A stretch of DNA of 64,000 nt from Pseudomonas sp. Irchel 3H7 (GTDB lineage: Bacteria; Pseudomonadota; Gammaproteobacteria; Pseudomonadales; Pseudomonadaceae), in NCBI RefSeq assembly GCF_900187605.1, contig NZ_FYEA01000010.1, positions 186,001 through 250,000 on the forward strand, read 5' to 3'. Below the pieces are notes generated by a model. It saw nothing but the letters and a program-made list of their open reading frames with translations, was not told the DNA's origin and made no database searches. Numbering within the stretch: the first letter of the stretch is position 1; the number at the start of each line of letters is the position of its first letter. Positions 53,347 through 61,636 of the stretch are shown here, in pieces. Made by a program: the position numbers and the translations under genes.

Positions 53347-56300
53347 CTAGTTAGATGGAACGGTGTCCTCATCCCGGCGATGGGCGAGTTGATAGAGCGC
53401 CGGCAAGATCAGCAGCGTGAGGATCGTGGAAGACAGGATTCCGCCGATCACTACGGTGGCGAGCGGCCGCTGCACTTCGGCGCCGGTGCCGGTCGCAAGC
53501 GCCATGGGAATAAAGCCCAGCGACGCCACCAGCGCTGTCATCAACACCGGCCGCAAACGCGTCAGCGCGCCTTCATGAATCGCATCCGACAGCGAATGCC
53601 CCTCTTCCCGCAAATTACGAATAAACGCAATCATCACCAAGCCGTTCAACACCGCCACACCGGACAACGCGATAAACCCGACACCCGCCGAAATCGACAA
53701 CGGAATATCCCGCAACCACAGCGCCATGACCCCACCGGTCAGCGCAAACGGAATCCCGGTAAACACCAGCAAACCGTCCTTCAAGTTGTTGAACATCATG
53801 AACAACAACCCGAACACCAACAGCAGCGCCACCGGCACGACAATCTGCAAGCGTTTGGCCGCTGATTGCAGTTGCTCGAACTGCCCGCCCCAACTGGTCC
53901 AGTAACCCGCCGGGACCTGCACATCACGCTCGATCACCTCGCCGGCCTCGCTGACGAACGAGCCGATATCACGCCCGCGCACGTTGGCGCTGACGATCAC
54001 CAGACGCTTGCCGTTTTCGCGGCTGACCTGATTCGGCCCGAGCACCAGGTCGAGGCTGGCGACGTCTTGCAGCGCGATGAAGCCGATCTGATTCGCAGCG
54101 CCGCTCAGTGCTGGCACCGGGATCAGCAATGCCGACAAGCCGTCGATGTCCTTGCGCATGGCATCGGACAAACGCACAACCATGTCGAAACGCCGATCGC
54201 CCTCATACAAGGTCCCGGCCTGCCGCCCGCCCACCGCGACCGCAATGGTGTCCTGCACATCACCGACATTCAGCCCATATCGCGCAGCCTTGTCGCGATC
54301 AATGTTGATGGTCAGCACCGGCAGCCCGGTGGTTTGTTCGACCTTCACTTCAGAGGCACCGTTGACCTTCTGCATCGCCGCAGCAATCTTCGCCGCCGTG
54401 GCATTGAGCACGTCCATATCATCACCGAACACCTTCACTGCAACGTCACTGCGCACACCGGAGATCAATTCGTTGAAACGCAACTGAATCGGCTGCGACA
54501 GCTCATAATTGCTGCCCGGCAACATCGCGGCCGCAGCTTGCAGTTCGGCCATCAGGGTTTCGCGGGACTTGCCCGGATCCGGCCACTGCTCTTTCGGCTT
54601 GAGCATCACGTAGCTGTCAGAGATGTTCGGCGGCATCGGGTCGGAGGCGATTTCGGCGGTGCCGGTGCGGGCAAAAACACGTTCGACTTCCGGCACCTTC
54701 GCCAGTATCAACGTCTCCAAGCGCTGCTGCATGTCCACCGATTGCGTCAGGCTGGTGCCCGGCACACGCAACGCTTGCAGGGCAAAATCGCCTTCACTGA
54801 GGCTCGGCACAAACTCGCTGCCCATGCGACTGGTGAGCACGCCGCTAAGCACGATCACACCCAACGCCGCGCCCACTGCGATTGCGCGATGGGACATGAC
54901 CCAGGCCAGCGCCGGCGCATAAACGCGACGTGCGCCGCGCATCACCGCGCCCTCTTCTTCCTTGACCTTACCGGTCACGAACAACGCAATCGCCGCCGGC
55001 ACAAAGGTCACGGAAAGCAACATCGCGCCAAGCAAAGCGATGACCACGGTAAACGCCATCGGGTGGAACATTTTCCCTTCGACGCCGCTCAACGCGAAGA
55101 TCGGCAGGTACACGACCATGATGATCGACTGGCCGAAAATCAGCGGTCGCCGCGCTTCTTTCGCTGCGGCAAAGACTTCCTTGAAACGCTCGGCGCGGGT
55201 CAGCAAGCGACCGTGATGCTGCTGCGCATGGGCCAGTCGACGCAGGGTGTTTTCGACGATAACCACCGCGCCGTCGACAATAATCCCGAAGTCCAGCGCG
55301 CCTAGGCTCATCAGGTTGGCGCTGACCTTGTTGCTGAACATCCCGGAGAAGGTGAACAGCATCGACAGCGGAATCACCATCGCAGTAATCAGCGCCGCGC
55401 GAATGTTGCCGAGGAACAGAAACAGAATCGCGATGACCAGAATCGCGCCTTCGATCAGGTTCTTTTTCACCGTGGCGATGGCTTTGTCGACCAGGTGCGT
55501 GCGGTCGTACACCGGCACGGCGATCACCCCGACGGGCAACGACTTGTTGATCTGTTCGAGCTTGCTGGCGACCGCCTGCGAGACCGTGCGGCTGTTCTCG
55601 CCGATCAGCATAAACACCGTGCCGAGCACCACTTCGCGACCGTTTTCCGTGGCCGCACCGCTGCGCAATTCGCGGCCGATTTCCACGCTGGCGACGTTCT
55701 TCACCCGGATCGGTGTGCCGTCGACATTGGCCATGACAATGTTAGCGATGTCTTCGGTGCTCGCCACTTGGCCCGGCGCGCGAATCAGCAATTGCTCGCC
55801 GCTGCGCTCGATGTAACCGGCGCCGACGTTGGCGTTGTTGCGCTCCAGCGCGGTGACCAGATCGGTCAGCGTCAGCTTGTACGCGGCCAAGCGTTTCGGG
55901 TCCGGCGCGATCTGGTATTCCTTGGCGAAACCGCCGATGGTGTTGATCTCGGCGACCCCGGGTACGTTGCGCAACTGCGGCTTGATGATCCAGTCCTGAA
56001 TCACCCGCAGATCGGTCGGTGTGTACGCGCTGCCGTCGTCCTTGAGCGCGCCCTCCTTCGCCTCGACCGTCCACAGAAAGATCTCGCCGAGACCGGTGGA
56101 AATCGGCCCCATCACCGCTTCCGCGTCTTCGGGCAATTGCTCCTTGGCGATCTGCAGACGCTCGTTGACTAATTGGCGGGCGAAAAACAGGTCGGTGCCG
56201 TCCTTGAAGATTACCGTGACTTGCGACAGGCCCGAGCGCGACAGTGAACGGGTCTGTTCGAGTGCCGGCAAACCGGCCATCGCGGTTTCAATCGGGAAGG

Positions 56301-56496
56301 TGATGCGCTGCTCGGTTTCCAGCGGCGAGAACCCGGCGGCGCCGGTGTTGATTTGCACCTGGACGTTGGTGATGTCCGGCACGGCGTCGATCGGCAGTTT
56401 TTGATAACTGGCGATGCCGAGGCCGGCCATGAGCAGAACGGCGAGCAGGACGATGATGCGCTGCTCGATGGCAAACTGGATCAGGCGTTCGAACAT
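53347..56496 (-). CDS. czcA: CzcA-type heavy-metal efflux RND transporter (inner-membrane pump)
   Basis: The 1049-residue proton-driven pump of the HME-RND family has twelve predicted helices and two large periplasmic loops. The helix-4 signature is DFGIIVDGAVVIVEN (D402, D408, E415). It corresponds to the HME1/HME2 pattern (DFGxxxDGAxxxVEN) of Co/Zn/Cd or Co/Ni pumps, not the monovalent Cu/Ag pattern of CusA. Periplasmic VERVFARTGTAEIASDPMPPN is also family-typical. It is the last gene of czcC-czcB-czcA, starting 14 bp after czcB. With CzcB and CzcC it would span the envelope and expel divalent cations. Confidence 0.94.
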   Translation of the reverse strand: MFERLIQFAIEQRIIVLLAVLLMAGLGIASYQKLPIDAVPDITNVQVQINTGAAGFSPLETEQRITFPIETAMAGLPALEQTRSLSRSGLSQVTVIFKDGTDLFFARQLVNERLQIAKEQLPEDAEAVMGPISTGLGEIFLWTVEAKEGALKDDGSAYTPTDLRVIQDWIIKPQLRNVPGVAEINTIGGFAKEYQIAPDPKRLAAYKLTLTDLVTALERNNANVGAGYIERSGEQLLIRAPGQVASTEDIANIVMANVDGTPIRVKNVASVEIGRELRSGAATENGREVVLGTVFMLIGENSRTVSQAVASKLEQINKSLPVGVIAVPVYDRTHLVDKAIATVKKNLIEGAILVIAILFLFLGNIRAALITAMVIPLSMLFTFSGMFSNKVSANLMSLGALDFGIIVDGAVVIVENTLRRLAHAQQHHGRLLTRAERFKEVFAAAKEARRPLIFGQSIIMVVYLPIFALSGVEGKMFHPMAFTVVIALLGAMLLSVTFVPAAIALFVTGKVKEEEGAVMRGARRVYAPALAWVMSHRAIAVGAALGVIVLSGVLTSRMGSEFVPSLSEGDFALQALRVPGTSLTQSVDMQQRLETLILAKVPEVERVFARTGTAEIASDPMPPNISDSYVMLKPKEQWPDPGKSRETLMAELQAAAAMLPGSNYELSQPIQLRFNELISGVRSDVAVKVFGDDMDVLNATAAKIAAAMQKVNGASEVKVEQTTGLPVLTINIDRDKAARYGLNVGDVQDTIAVAVGGRQAGTLYEGDRRFDMVVRLSDAMRKDIDGLSALLIPVPALSGAANQIGFIALQDVASLDLVLGPNQVSRENGKRLVIVSANVRGRDIGSFVSEAGEVIERDVQVPAGYWTSWGGQFEQLQSAAKRLQIVVPVALLLVFGLLFMMFNNLKDGLLVFTGIPFALTGGVMALWLRDIPLSISAGVGFIALSGVAVLNGLVMIAFIRNLREEGHSLSDAIHEGALTRLRPVLMTALVASLGFIPMALATGTGAEVQRPLATVVIGGILSSTILTLLILPALYQLAHRRDEDTVPSN

Positions 56497-56510
56497 GGGA
56501 TTCTTCCGGA

Positions 56511-57698
56511 TCAGTGGCTGTGCTCGGCTGAGGCTTTGCCCAGTTCCGACTTGAGGACGAAGCTGCCGGCGCTGGCGACTTGCGCGCCCGGTTCCAGCCC
56601 TTGAGTAATTTCCACATGGCCGGCTGCGCGGCTGCCCAGCTCAACCGCGCGCGCTTCGAAACCGTCGTCGGTACGCACGAACACCGTGGATTTGTCCTCG
56701 ACGGTCTGGATCGCGGTTTCCGGCACGGCGACTTTCGCTTCGCGGCTGTCGGTCGCCACCAGCGCGGTGACGAACAGACCGGGGCGCCACGAGCCTTGCG
56801 GGTTTTCCAGAGTGACGCGGACGGTCGCCGTGCGGGTCTGTTCGCCGAGCAAGCTACCGACGTAAGCCACGCTACCGACCACTTCCGCGTTCAATTCCGG
56901 GGCGCTGACGGTGACCGCTTTGCCTACTTGAACCTTGTTCAAATCCTTCGGTGACACGCCGAACGTCACCCACACTCGCGACAGATCCGAGAGGGTGAAC
57001 GCCGCTGTACTTTCATCAACGACCTCGCCCGGCGTCAGGTGTTTCTCCACCACCACGCCGTCGAACGGTGCGCGCAATTCGTAGCGGTTGCCGCCAGTGG
57101 CGACCCCGCTGCCGCTGAGCACGCTGATCTTTTGCTGCGCATTGCTCACGGCAATTTCCGCTTCTTGCAACGCCTGGCGCGCCTGGAGGAAATCCTGCTC
57201 GGCGGAGATCTTGTCCTGCCACAGCTTTTTCTCGCGCTCGTAGGTGGTGCGCGCCAGGGCCAGGCGACGTTGCGCGGCGGCCTGTTCGCTGCGTTGATCG
57301 GAGATCTGCTGACTGGCGATCACCGCCAGCAACTGGCCCTTTTTCACCGTTTGCCCGAGGTTGACCGCCACCGATTCGACCACGCCCGGAACGCGCGGTA
57401 CGACGTGGGCGGTGCGGTCTTCGTCGAAGCGCACTTCGCCGGGGAATGGCAGGCCGCGGCTGATGTTCTGCGCCTTTGCTTCGGCGAGTTGAATACCGGC
57501 AGCCGTGATCTGCTCGGCGCTCAATTCGATGTGCCCTTCTTCGGCATGTTCAGCCGCTGCACCTTCTTCGGCGTGATCGGCATGCTCAGAAGTCTCGTCG
57601 GCATGCGCGTCGATGCTTGCGTTACCTGACCACTGCGAGCCGATACCAATGCCCAGCGCCAACGTCGCCACCGCGACCACCATCAGTTTTTTATCCAT
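56511..57698 (-). CDS. czcB: CzcB-type periplasmic adaptor (membrane fusion) protein
   Basis: The 395-residue RND adaptor has an N-terminal membrane anchor (MDKKLMVVAVATLALGIGIG). A short His/Glu-rich segment at about residues 33-60 (ADETSEHADHAEEG, AAAEHAEEGH) could bind metal. Barrel-sandwich and alpha-hairpin regions follow (QRRLALARTTYEREKKLWQD). ATG 57698 is chosen because the longer frame lacks a membrane start. It connects CzcA to CzcC. It lies 49 bp after czcC. Confidence 0.92.
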   Translation of the reverse strand: MDKKLMVVAVATLALGIGIGSQWSGNASIDAHADETSEHADHAEEGAAAEHAEEGHIELSAEQITAAGIQLAEAKAQNISRGLPFPGEVRFDEDRTAHVVPRVPGVVESVAVNLGQTVKKGQLLAVIASQQISDQRSEQAAAQRRLALARTTYEREKKLWQDKISAEQDFLQARQALQEAEIAVSNAQQKISVLSGSGVATGGNRYELRAPFDGVVVEKHLTPGEVVDESTAAFTLSDLSRVWVTFGVSPKDLNKVQVGKAVTVSAPELNAEVVGSVAYVGSLLGEQTRTATVRVTLENPQGSWRPGLFVTALVATDSREAKVAVPETAIQTVEDKSTVFVRTDDGFEARAVELGSRAAGHVEITQGLEPGAQVASAGSFVLKSELGKASAEHSH

Positions 57699-57747
57699 GG
57701 AAACTCCTCTGCGCCGAGCCATCGCGCAGTTGTCTGAAAAATGAAAT

Positions 57748-58995
57748 TCAACGGCTGACGCTGAGGTCGCCAAAAATTCGTTCGATGCGTACGCGGGCGT
57801 CGGTCGCCTCGCTGACGGCCTGGATGTACTGGCTACGAGCGCTGATCAATGTGCGTTGCGCATCGAGTACATCGAGGAAGCCGAACTTGCCCATTTCGAA
57901 ACCGCGTGTGGCGCTGTCGACCGCACTTTGCGCGGCGGGCAGGATGGTTTGGTTGAACGCGGTGACTTCGCCGTTGGCGGTCTGCCATTGCTCAAGGCTG
58001 GTCTGGATTTCCGTGCGCAGTCGCAGCTCGGTGGCGTTGCGCAGATCCCGCGCCTGATCGGTTCGGCGGGCGGCCGCGAGGACGTTGCCCTGATTGCGGT
58101 TGAACAGCGGAATCGGCATCGACAGCCCGACCACGTTGACCCGCTCGCGCTCGGTTTCGCTGTATTGGCTGCCGATGCTCACGGTGAGGTCGGGAATGCG
58201 CTGGGACTTTTCCAGGCCCAGCGATGCTTCGCGCTGATCGATCTGCAACTTGGCCAGACGCAGTTCGGCGGTTTCGTTCAGACGCTCGAGCAATCTTGTC
58301 GGTGGTGGAACGGCCGGCATGCTTTGCGTGGGCGCCTGCACCTTGGTCGAGGTCGGTAGAGGCGCGCCCATGACCTGCGCCAGTTGTTGGTACGCGGTGG
58401 CCTGATCACGTTCGGCGCGGCTCAGTTCAAGGCGCACTTCCGAGAGCTGCACTTGCGCCCGCGTGCCCTCGACCGGCGACGATTTACCCGCCTCGATCCG
58501 TCCTTGCGCCACGCGCACTCCGTGCTCGGCCAATTGCAGGGATTGCCGGGACAGCTGCAAACGCTGCTGCGCGGTTTGCGCACTGTTGAACGCCTGAATC
58601 ACATCGGCACGCAAAGCATTGCGCTTGCGCTCCAGTTCGATGCCGGCAGCGTCCTGCGCGCGGCTGGCAACGTCGATCCGTGCGCCGCGCTTGCCACCCA
58701 GTTCGATCGGCTGACTGAGCATCACCGTGGTTGTGCGCGACTCGCGGCGAGTGTCTTCGGCTTCCCACGACACTTCGGGGTTGGGGATCAGGCCGGCCTG
58801 TTGGCGGTCACCTTCGGCGATGCCGATTTCCCATTGCGCAGCGGCCAGTTCCGGGTTGCCGGCGAAGGCGCTTTGCAGGGCTTGCTCCAGCGTCAAGGTC
58901 GCTGCGTTCGCGAGGCTGGTACAGGCCAACAACAGGATGCCGCTGGCGGTTTTTTTCAGGCGTGATCGCGCCGTCAGTTCTATTAAACCGGGCAA
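57748..58995 (-). CDS. czcC: CzcC-type outer-membrane efflux protein (TolC family)
   Basis: The 415-residue outer-membrane channel has a signal peptide (cleavage around SLANA) and two repeated coiled OEP domains with LTLEQALQSAFAGNPELAAAQWEIG near the N-terminus. The start is TTG at 58993-58995, with AAGGAAG 8 bp upstream; no ATG fits better. It opens the czcCBA operon, with a metal-response box 78-93 bp upstream of the start. Confidence 0.92.
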   Translation of the reverse strand: MPGLIELTARSRLKKTASGILLLACTSLANAATLTLEQALQSAFAGNPELAAAQWEIGIAEGDRQQAGLIPNPEVSWEAEDTRRESRTTTVMLSQPIELGGKRGARIDVASRAQDAAGIELERKRNALRADVIQAFNSAQTAQQRLQLSRQSLQLAEHGVRVAQGRIEAGKSSPVEGTRAQVQLSEVRLELSRAERDQATAYQQLAQVMGAPLPTSTKVQAPTQSMPAVPPPTRLLERLNETAELRLAKLQIDQREASLGLEKSQRIPDLTVSIGSQYSETERERVNVVGLSMPIPLFNRNQGNVLAAARRTDQARDLRNATELRLRTEIQTSLEQWQTANGEVTAFNQTILPAAQSAVDSATRGFEMGKFGFLDVLDAQRTLISARSQYIQAVSEATDARVRIERIFGDLSVSR

Positions 58996-59054
58996 TGGAA
59001 GACTTCCTTTATTAAAGAATCTCGGATGCCGCCACGGTAGGGTTTTGAACTTAT

Positions 59055-59088
59055 CGACAAGGTGACTGGAACATTACAAATCCGTTAT
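59055..59088 (-). promoter_or_regulatory. Putative metal-response box upstream of czcCBA
   Basis: On the minus strand this reads ATAACGGATTTGTAAT, 8 bp, CACC, 4 bp, CG. It is the third copy of the element found upstream of the PtrA-like genes and the OprD-family porin. It is the natural target of the divergent response regulator encoded at 59.5 kb, which is an inference. Confidence 0.7.
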
Positions 59089-59310
59089 CCACGGTTTGCC
59101 GAAGTTGTTTTGTTCTAGGATGCGAAGTGCAAATGGTTTTATCGAAATACATCGAAACAAAAACACGGTAGTTATCTGCTGAATTGCACTTGCCGGAATC
59201 AAACTGATGGGAATTTTATGGTTTGTGCTGCGACCGACTGTCGCAGAGCACCGTTTTAAAGCGCTTGGTGGTTGACCCTGTAGCCACTTCAACCTTTATC
59301 GTCCGGACTT

Positions 59311-59488
59311 CCCCTCACCCCAGCCCTCTCCCAGAGGGAGAGGGAGCCGACCGAGATGTCTGGCGTTATATATCGACCTGTTACATCTAGTCGATTATGG
59401 ATTCAGTAATGTTTTTTCACGTCGGCGTAGTTCTGAAATATCCCGCATTCAGTCCCCTCTCCCCCCGGGAGAGGGCTAGGGTGAGGGG
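59311..59488. repeat. REP pair, family D
   Basis: The left arm CCCCTCACCCCAGCCCTCTC with hairpin CTCTCCCAGAGGGAGAG and the inverse right arm ending GTGAGGGG at 59488 lie around an AT-rich ~110-bp centre. It lies between czcC and the response-regulator gene, directly before the latter. Confidence 0.85.
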
Positions 59489-59531
59489 CCTTTTTAATTA
59501 AATACCCATTAAATAAAAGTGGTGAAAGATC

Positions 59532-60206
59532 ATGCGAATCCTTGTCGTCGAGGACGAGCTTAAAGCTGCCGAATACTTGCATCAGGGTTTGACCGAAAGT
59601 GGTTATGTCGTTGACCACGCGGCCACCGGTGCCGATGGCCTGCACCTGGCGCAACAACAAGCCTATGACCTGATCATTCTCGATGTGAACCTGCCGGAAC
59701 TCGACGGCTGGGGCGTGCTGGAACAACTGCGTCGCACCCATTCGACGCGGGTGATGATGCTCACCGCGCGCGGGCGCGTGGCCGACAAGATTCGTGGTCT
59801 TGATCTGGGCGCTGACGATTATCTGGTCAAGCCGTTCGAGTTCCCCGAACTGCTGGCGCGGGTGCGCACCTTGATGCGTCGCAGTGAAAACATCCCGGTG
59901 CCACAGGTACTGAAAGTCGCCGATCTGGAACTCGATCCGGGCCGCCATCGCGCGTTTCGAGGCGCGCAGCGTATTGACCTGACCACCAAGGAGTTCGCCC
60001 TGCTGCATCTGCTGATGCGTCAGTCCGGCGAAGTGCTGACGCGCACACAAATTATCTCGCTGGTGTGGGACATGAATTTCGACTGCGACACCAATGTGGT
60101 CGAGGTGTCGATCCGCCGTTTGCGGGCTAAGATCGACGACCCGTTCGACAGCAAACTGATTCACACCCTGCGCGGTGTCGGCTATGTGCTGGAGGCACGG
60201 GAATGA
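59532..60206 (+). CDS. czcR: Heavy-metal response regulator (CzcR/CopR type, OmpR family)
   Basis: The 224-residue regulator has a receiver domain (residues 1-~115) with phospho-acceptor Asp51 in DLIILDVNLPELDGW and Lys100 in YLVKPFEFPELLARV. The winged-helix DNA-binding domain (~125-224) has LTTKEFALLHLLMR and the recognition region VVEVSIRRLRAKIDDPF. The pattern is of the CzcR/CopR/IrlR metal subfamily. The ligand (Zn/Cd/Co or Cu) is inferred from the adjacent czcCBA. It overlaps the kinase gene by ATGA. Confidence 0.92.
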   Translation: MRILVVEDELKAAEYLHQGLTESGYVVDHAATGADGLHLAQQQAYDLIILDVNLPELDGWGVLEQLRRTHSTRVMMLTARGRVADKIRGLDLGADDYLVKPFEFPELLARVRTLMRRSENIPVPQVLKVADLELDPGRHRAFRGAQRIDLTTKEFALLHLLMRQSGEVLTRTQIISLVWDMNFDCDTNVVEVSIRRLRAKIDDPFDSKLIHTLRGVGYVLEARE

Positions 60207-61636
60207 AGCCCTCCAGCCTGTCGATGCGCCTCGGTTTGACGGTGAGTATTCTCGGCGCGCTATTGGTGGTGTTCCTCGCGATCCTTGCCTATTTCGCGTT
60301 GACCCATGAACTGAACGCGCTGTCGCGCGACAGCCTGGAAAAGAAGATGGCGCAGGTCGAACACAGCCTGTCGTTGTACGTCGATGCCAATGAAATCACC
60401 GGCAAGCCGCATATTCTGCTCGATCAGGTGATGGGGCATGACAACCTCACGCTGACCATTTATGACCGCCTCAATCAGCGCTCGCCGCTGCTCAAATCCG
60501 GCTCGGGATTGAGCGATCCGCGCGTCGAATTGAAAGCGGTGCGCGCCACCACCGATCAACTGACTTACAGCGACAGCACCGACGCGGAAGGCAAGAAATT
60601 CCTCACCGCCTCGAAACTGATTCGCCTCAAGGACAGCAGCAGCGTGCCGGTGCTGCTGTCAGTGGATAACGCCCACGATGAGGCGCTGCTCAGCGCCTAT
60701 CTGCGCTCAACGCTGATTGCCTTGCCGTTGTTGCTGGTGTTTATCGGTCTGACCGCTTGGGGTGCGGTGCAGCGTGGCTTGGCGCCGTTGCGCGAGTTTC
60801 GCAAAGTCGCAGCGATGGTCTCGACCCAGGATCTGGAACACCGGCTGTCCGTGGTGAACATGCCGCAGGAGTTGAGCGAATTGGCGCAAGGCATCAACTT
60901 CATGCTGCATCGGCTCGATGCAGGAGTGCAGCAGTTGTCGCAGTTCTCCGATGACCTGGCGCATGAGCTGCGCACGCCGATCAACAACCTGATGGGCAAA
61001 GCGCAGGTGACCTTGTCCCGCGAGCGCACGACCGAGGAATACAAGGACGTGCTGGTGTCGTGCACCGAGGAACTGGAGCGCGTGGCGCGGATTGTCTCGG
61101 ACATGTTGTTTCTCGCGCAGGTCAGTCATCCGTCGGCGCTGGCGCCGTTTGAATCGGTGGCGCTGGAGGACGAGGCGGCGAAGGTCGCTGAGATGTTTTC
61201 GCTGTCGGCGCAGGATAAGAACATTCACTTGAATGTCGTTGGCAGTGCGACGGTAATGGGCGATCGGCTGATGATTCAGCGGGCAATTTCCAATCTGTTG
61301 TCGAATGCGCTGCGCCACTGCCCGAACGGGAAAACCGTGACGTTGCTGATCGAACAAGGTGCGACCCAGGCCTCCCTGTTGGTCAGCAACCCCGGTGCCG
61401 GGATCGAGGCGCAACACCTGCCACATCTGTTCGACCGTTTCTACCGCGTCGACAGCAGCCGCTCACGCTCGCAGGGCAGCACCGGGCTGGGCCTGGCGAT
61501 AGTGCGCTCGATCATGAGCCTGCATCAGGGTGTAGCGGAGGTTAAGAGCTTGCCGGGGGCGATGACCGTGTTCCGGCTTGGGTTTCCTGCGGTGCCGCCA
61601 ATGGCCCCTTTGCTTGCAGGCAAGCTCCCACAGTGA
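60203..61636 (+). CDS. czcS: Heavy-metal sensor histidine kinase (CzcS/CopS type)
   Basis: The 477-residue inner-membrane kinase has two membrane segments (about 13-35 and 168-190) flanking a periplasmic sensor, then HAMP (RGLAPLREFRKVAAM), phospho-acceptor His254 in SDDLAHELRTPINNLMG and the ATPase boxes RAISNLLSNALRH and GLGLAIVRSIM. The C-terminal residues (LLAGKLPQ) and the bases just before the TGA are encoded by the left half of an outer REP repeat at 61609-61633, so the gene's 3' end seems to have been captured by a repeat. Confidence 0.92.
   Translation: MKPSSLSMRLGLTVSILGALLVVFLAILAYFALTHELNALSRDSLEKKMAQVEHSLSLYVDANEITGKPHILLDQVMGHDNLTLTIYDRLNQRSPLLKSGSGLSDPRVELKAVRATTDQLTYSDSTDAEGKKFLTASKLIRLKDSSSVPVLLSVDNAHDEALLSAYLRSTLIALPLLLVFIGLTAWGAVQRGLAPLREFRKVAAMVSTQDLEHRLSVVNMPQELSELAQGINFMLHRLDAGVQQLSQFSDDLAHELRTPINNLMGKAQVTLSRERTTEEYKDVLVSCTEELERVARIVSDMLFLAQVSHPSALAPFESVALEDEAAKVAEMFSLSAQDKNIHLNVVGSATVMGDRLMIQRAISNLLSNALRHCPNGKTVTLLIEQGATQASLLVSNPGAGIEAQHLPHLFDRFYRVDSSRSRSQGSTGLGLAIVRSIMSLHQGVAEVKSLPGAMTVFRLGFPAVPPMAPLLAGKLPQ

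Noticed and set aside
53347..56496. CusA-type Cu(I)/Ag(I) pump
   Set aside because: The helix-4 motif is DFG...DGA...EN (divalent HME1/2 pattern), not the AxGxxxDAAxxMIEN pattern of monovalent pumps, despite the copper-linked PtrA-like neighbours.
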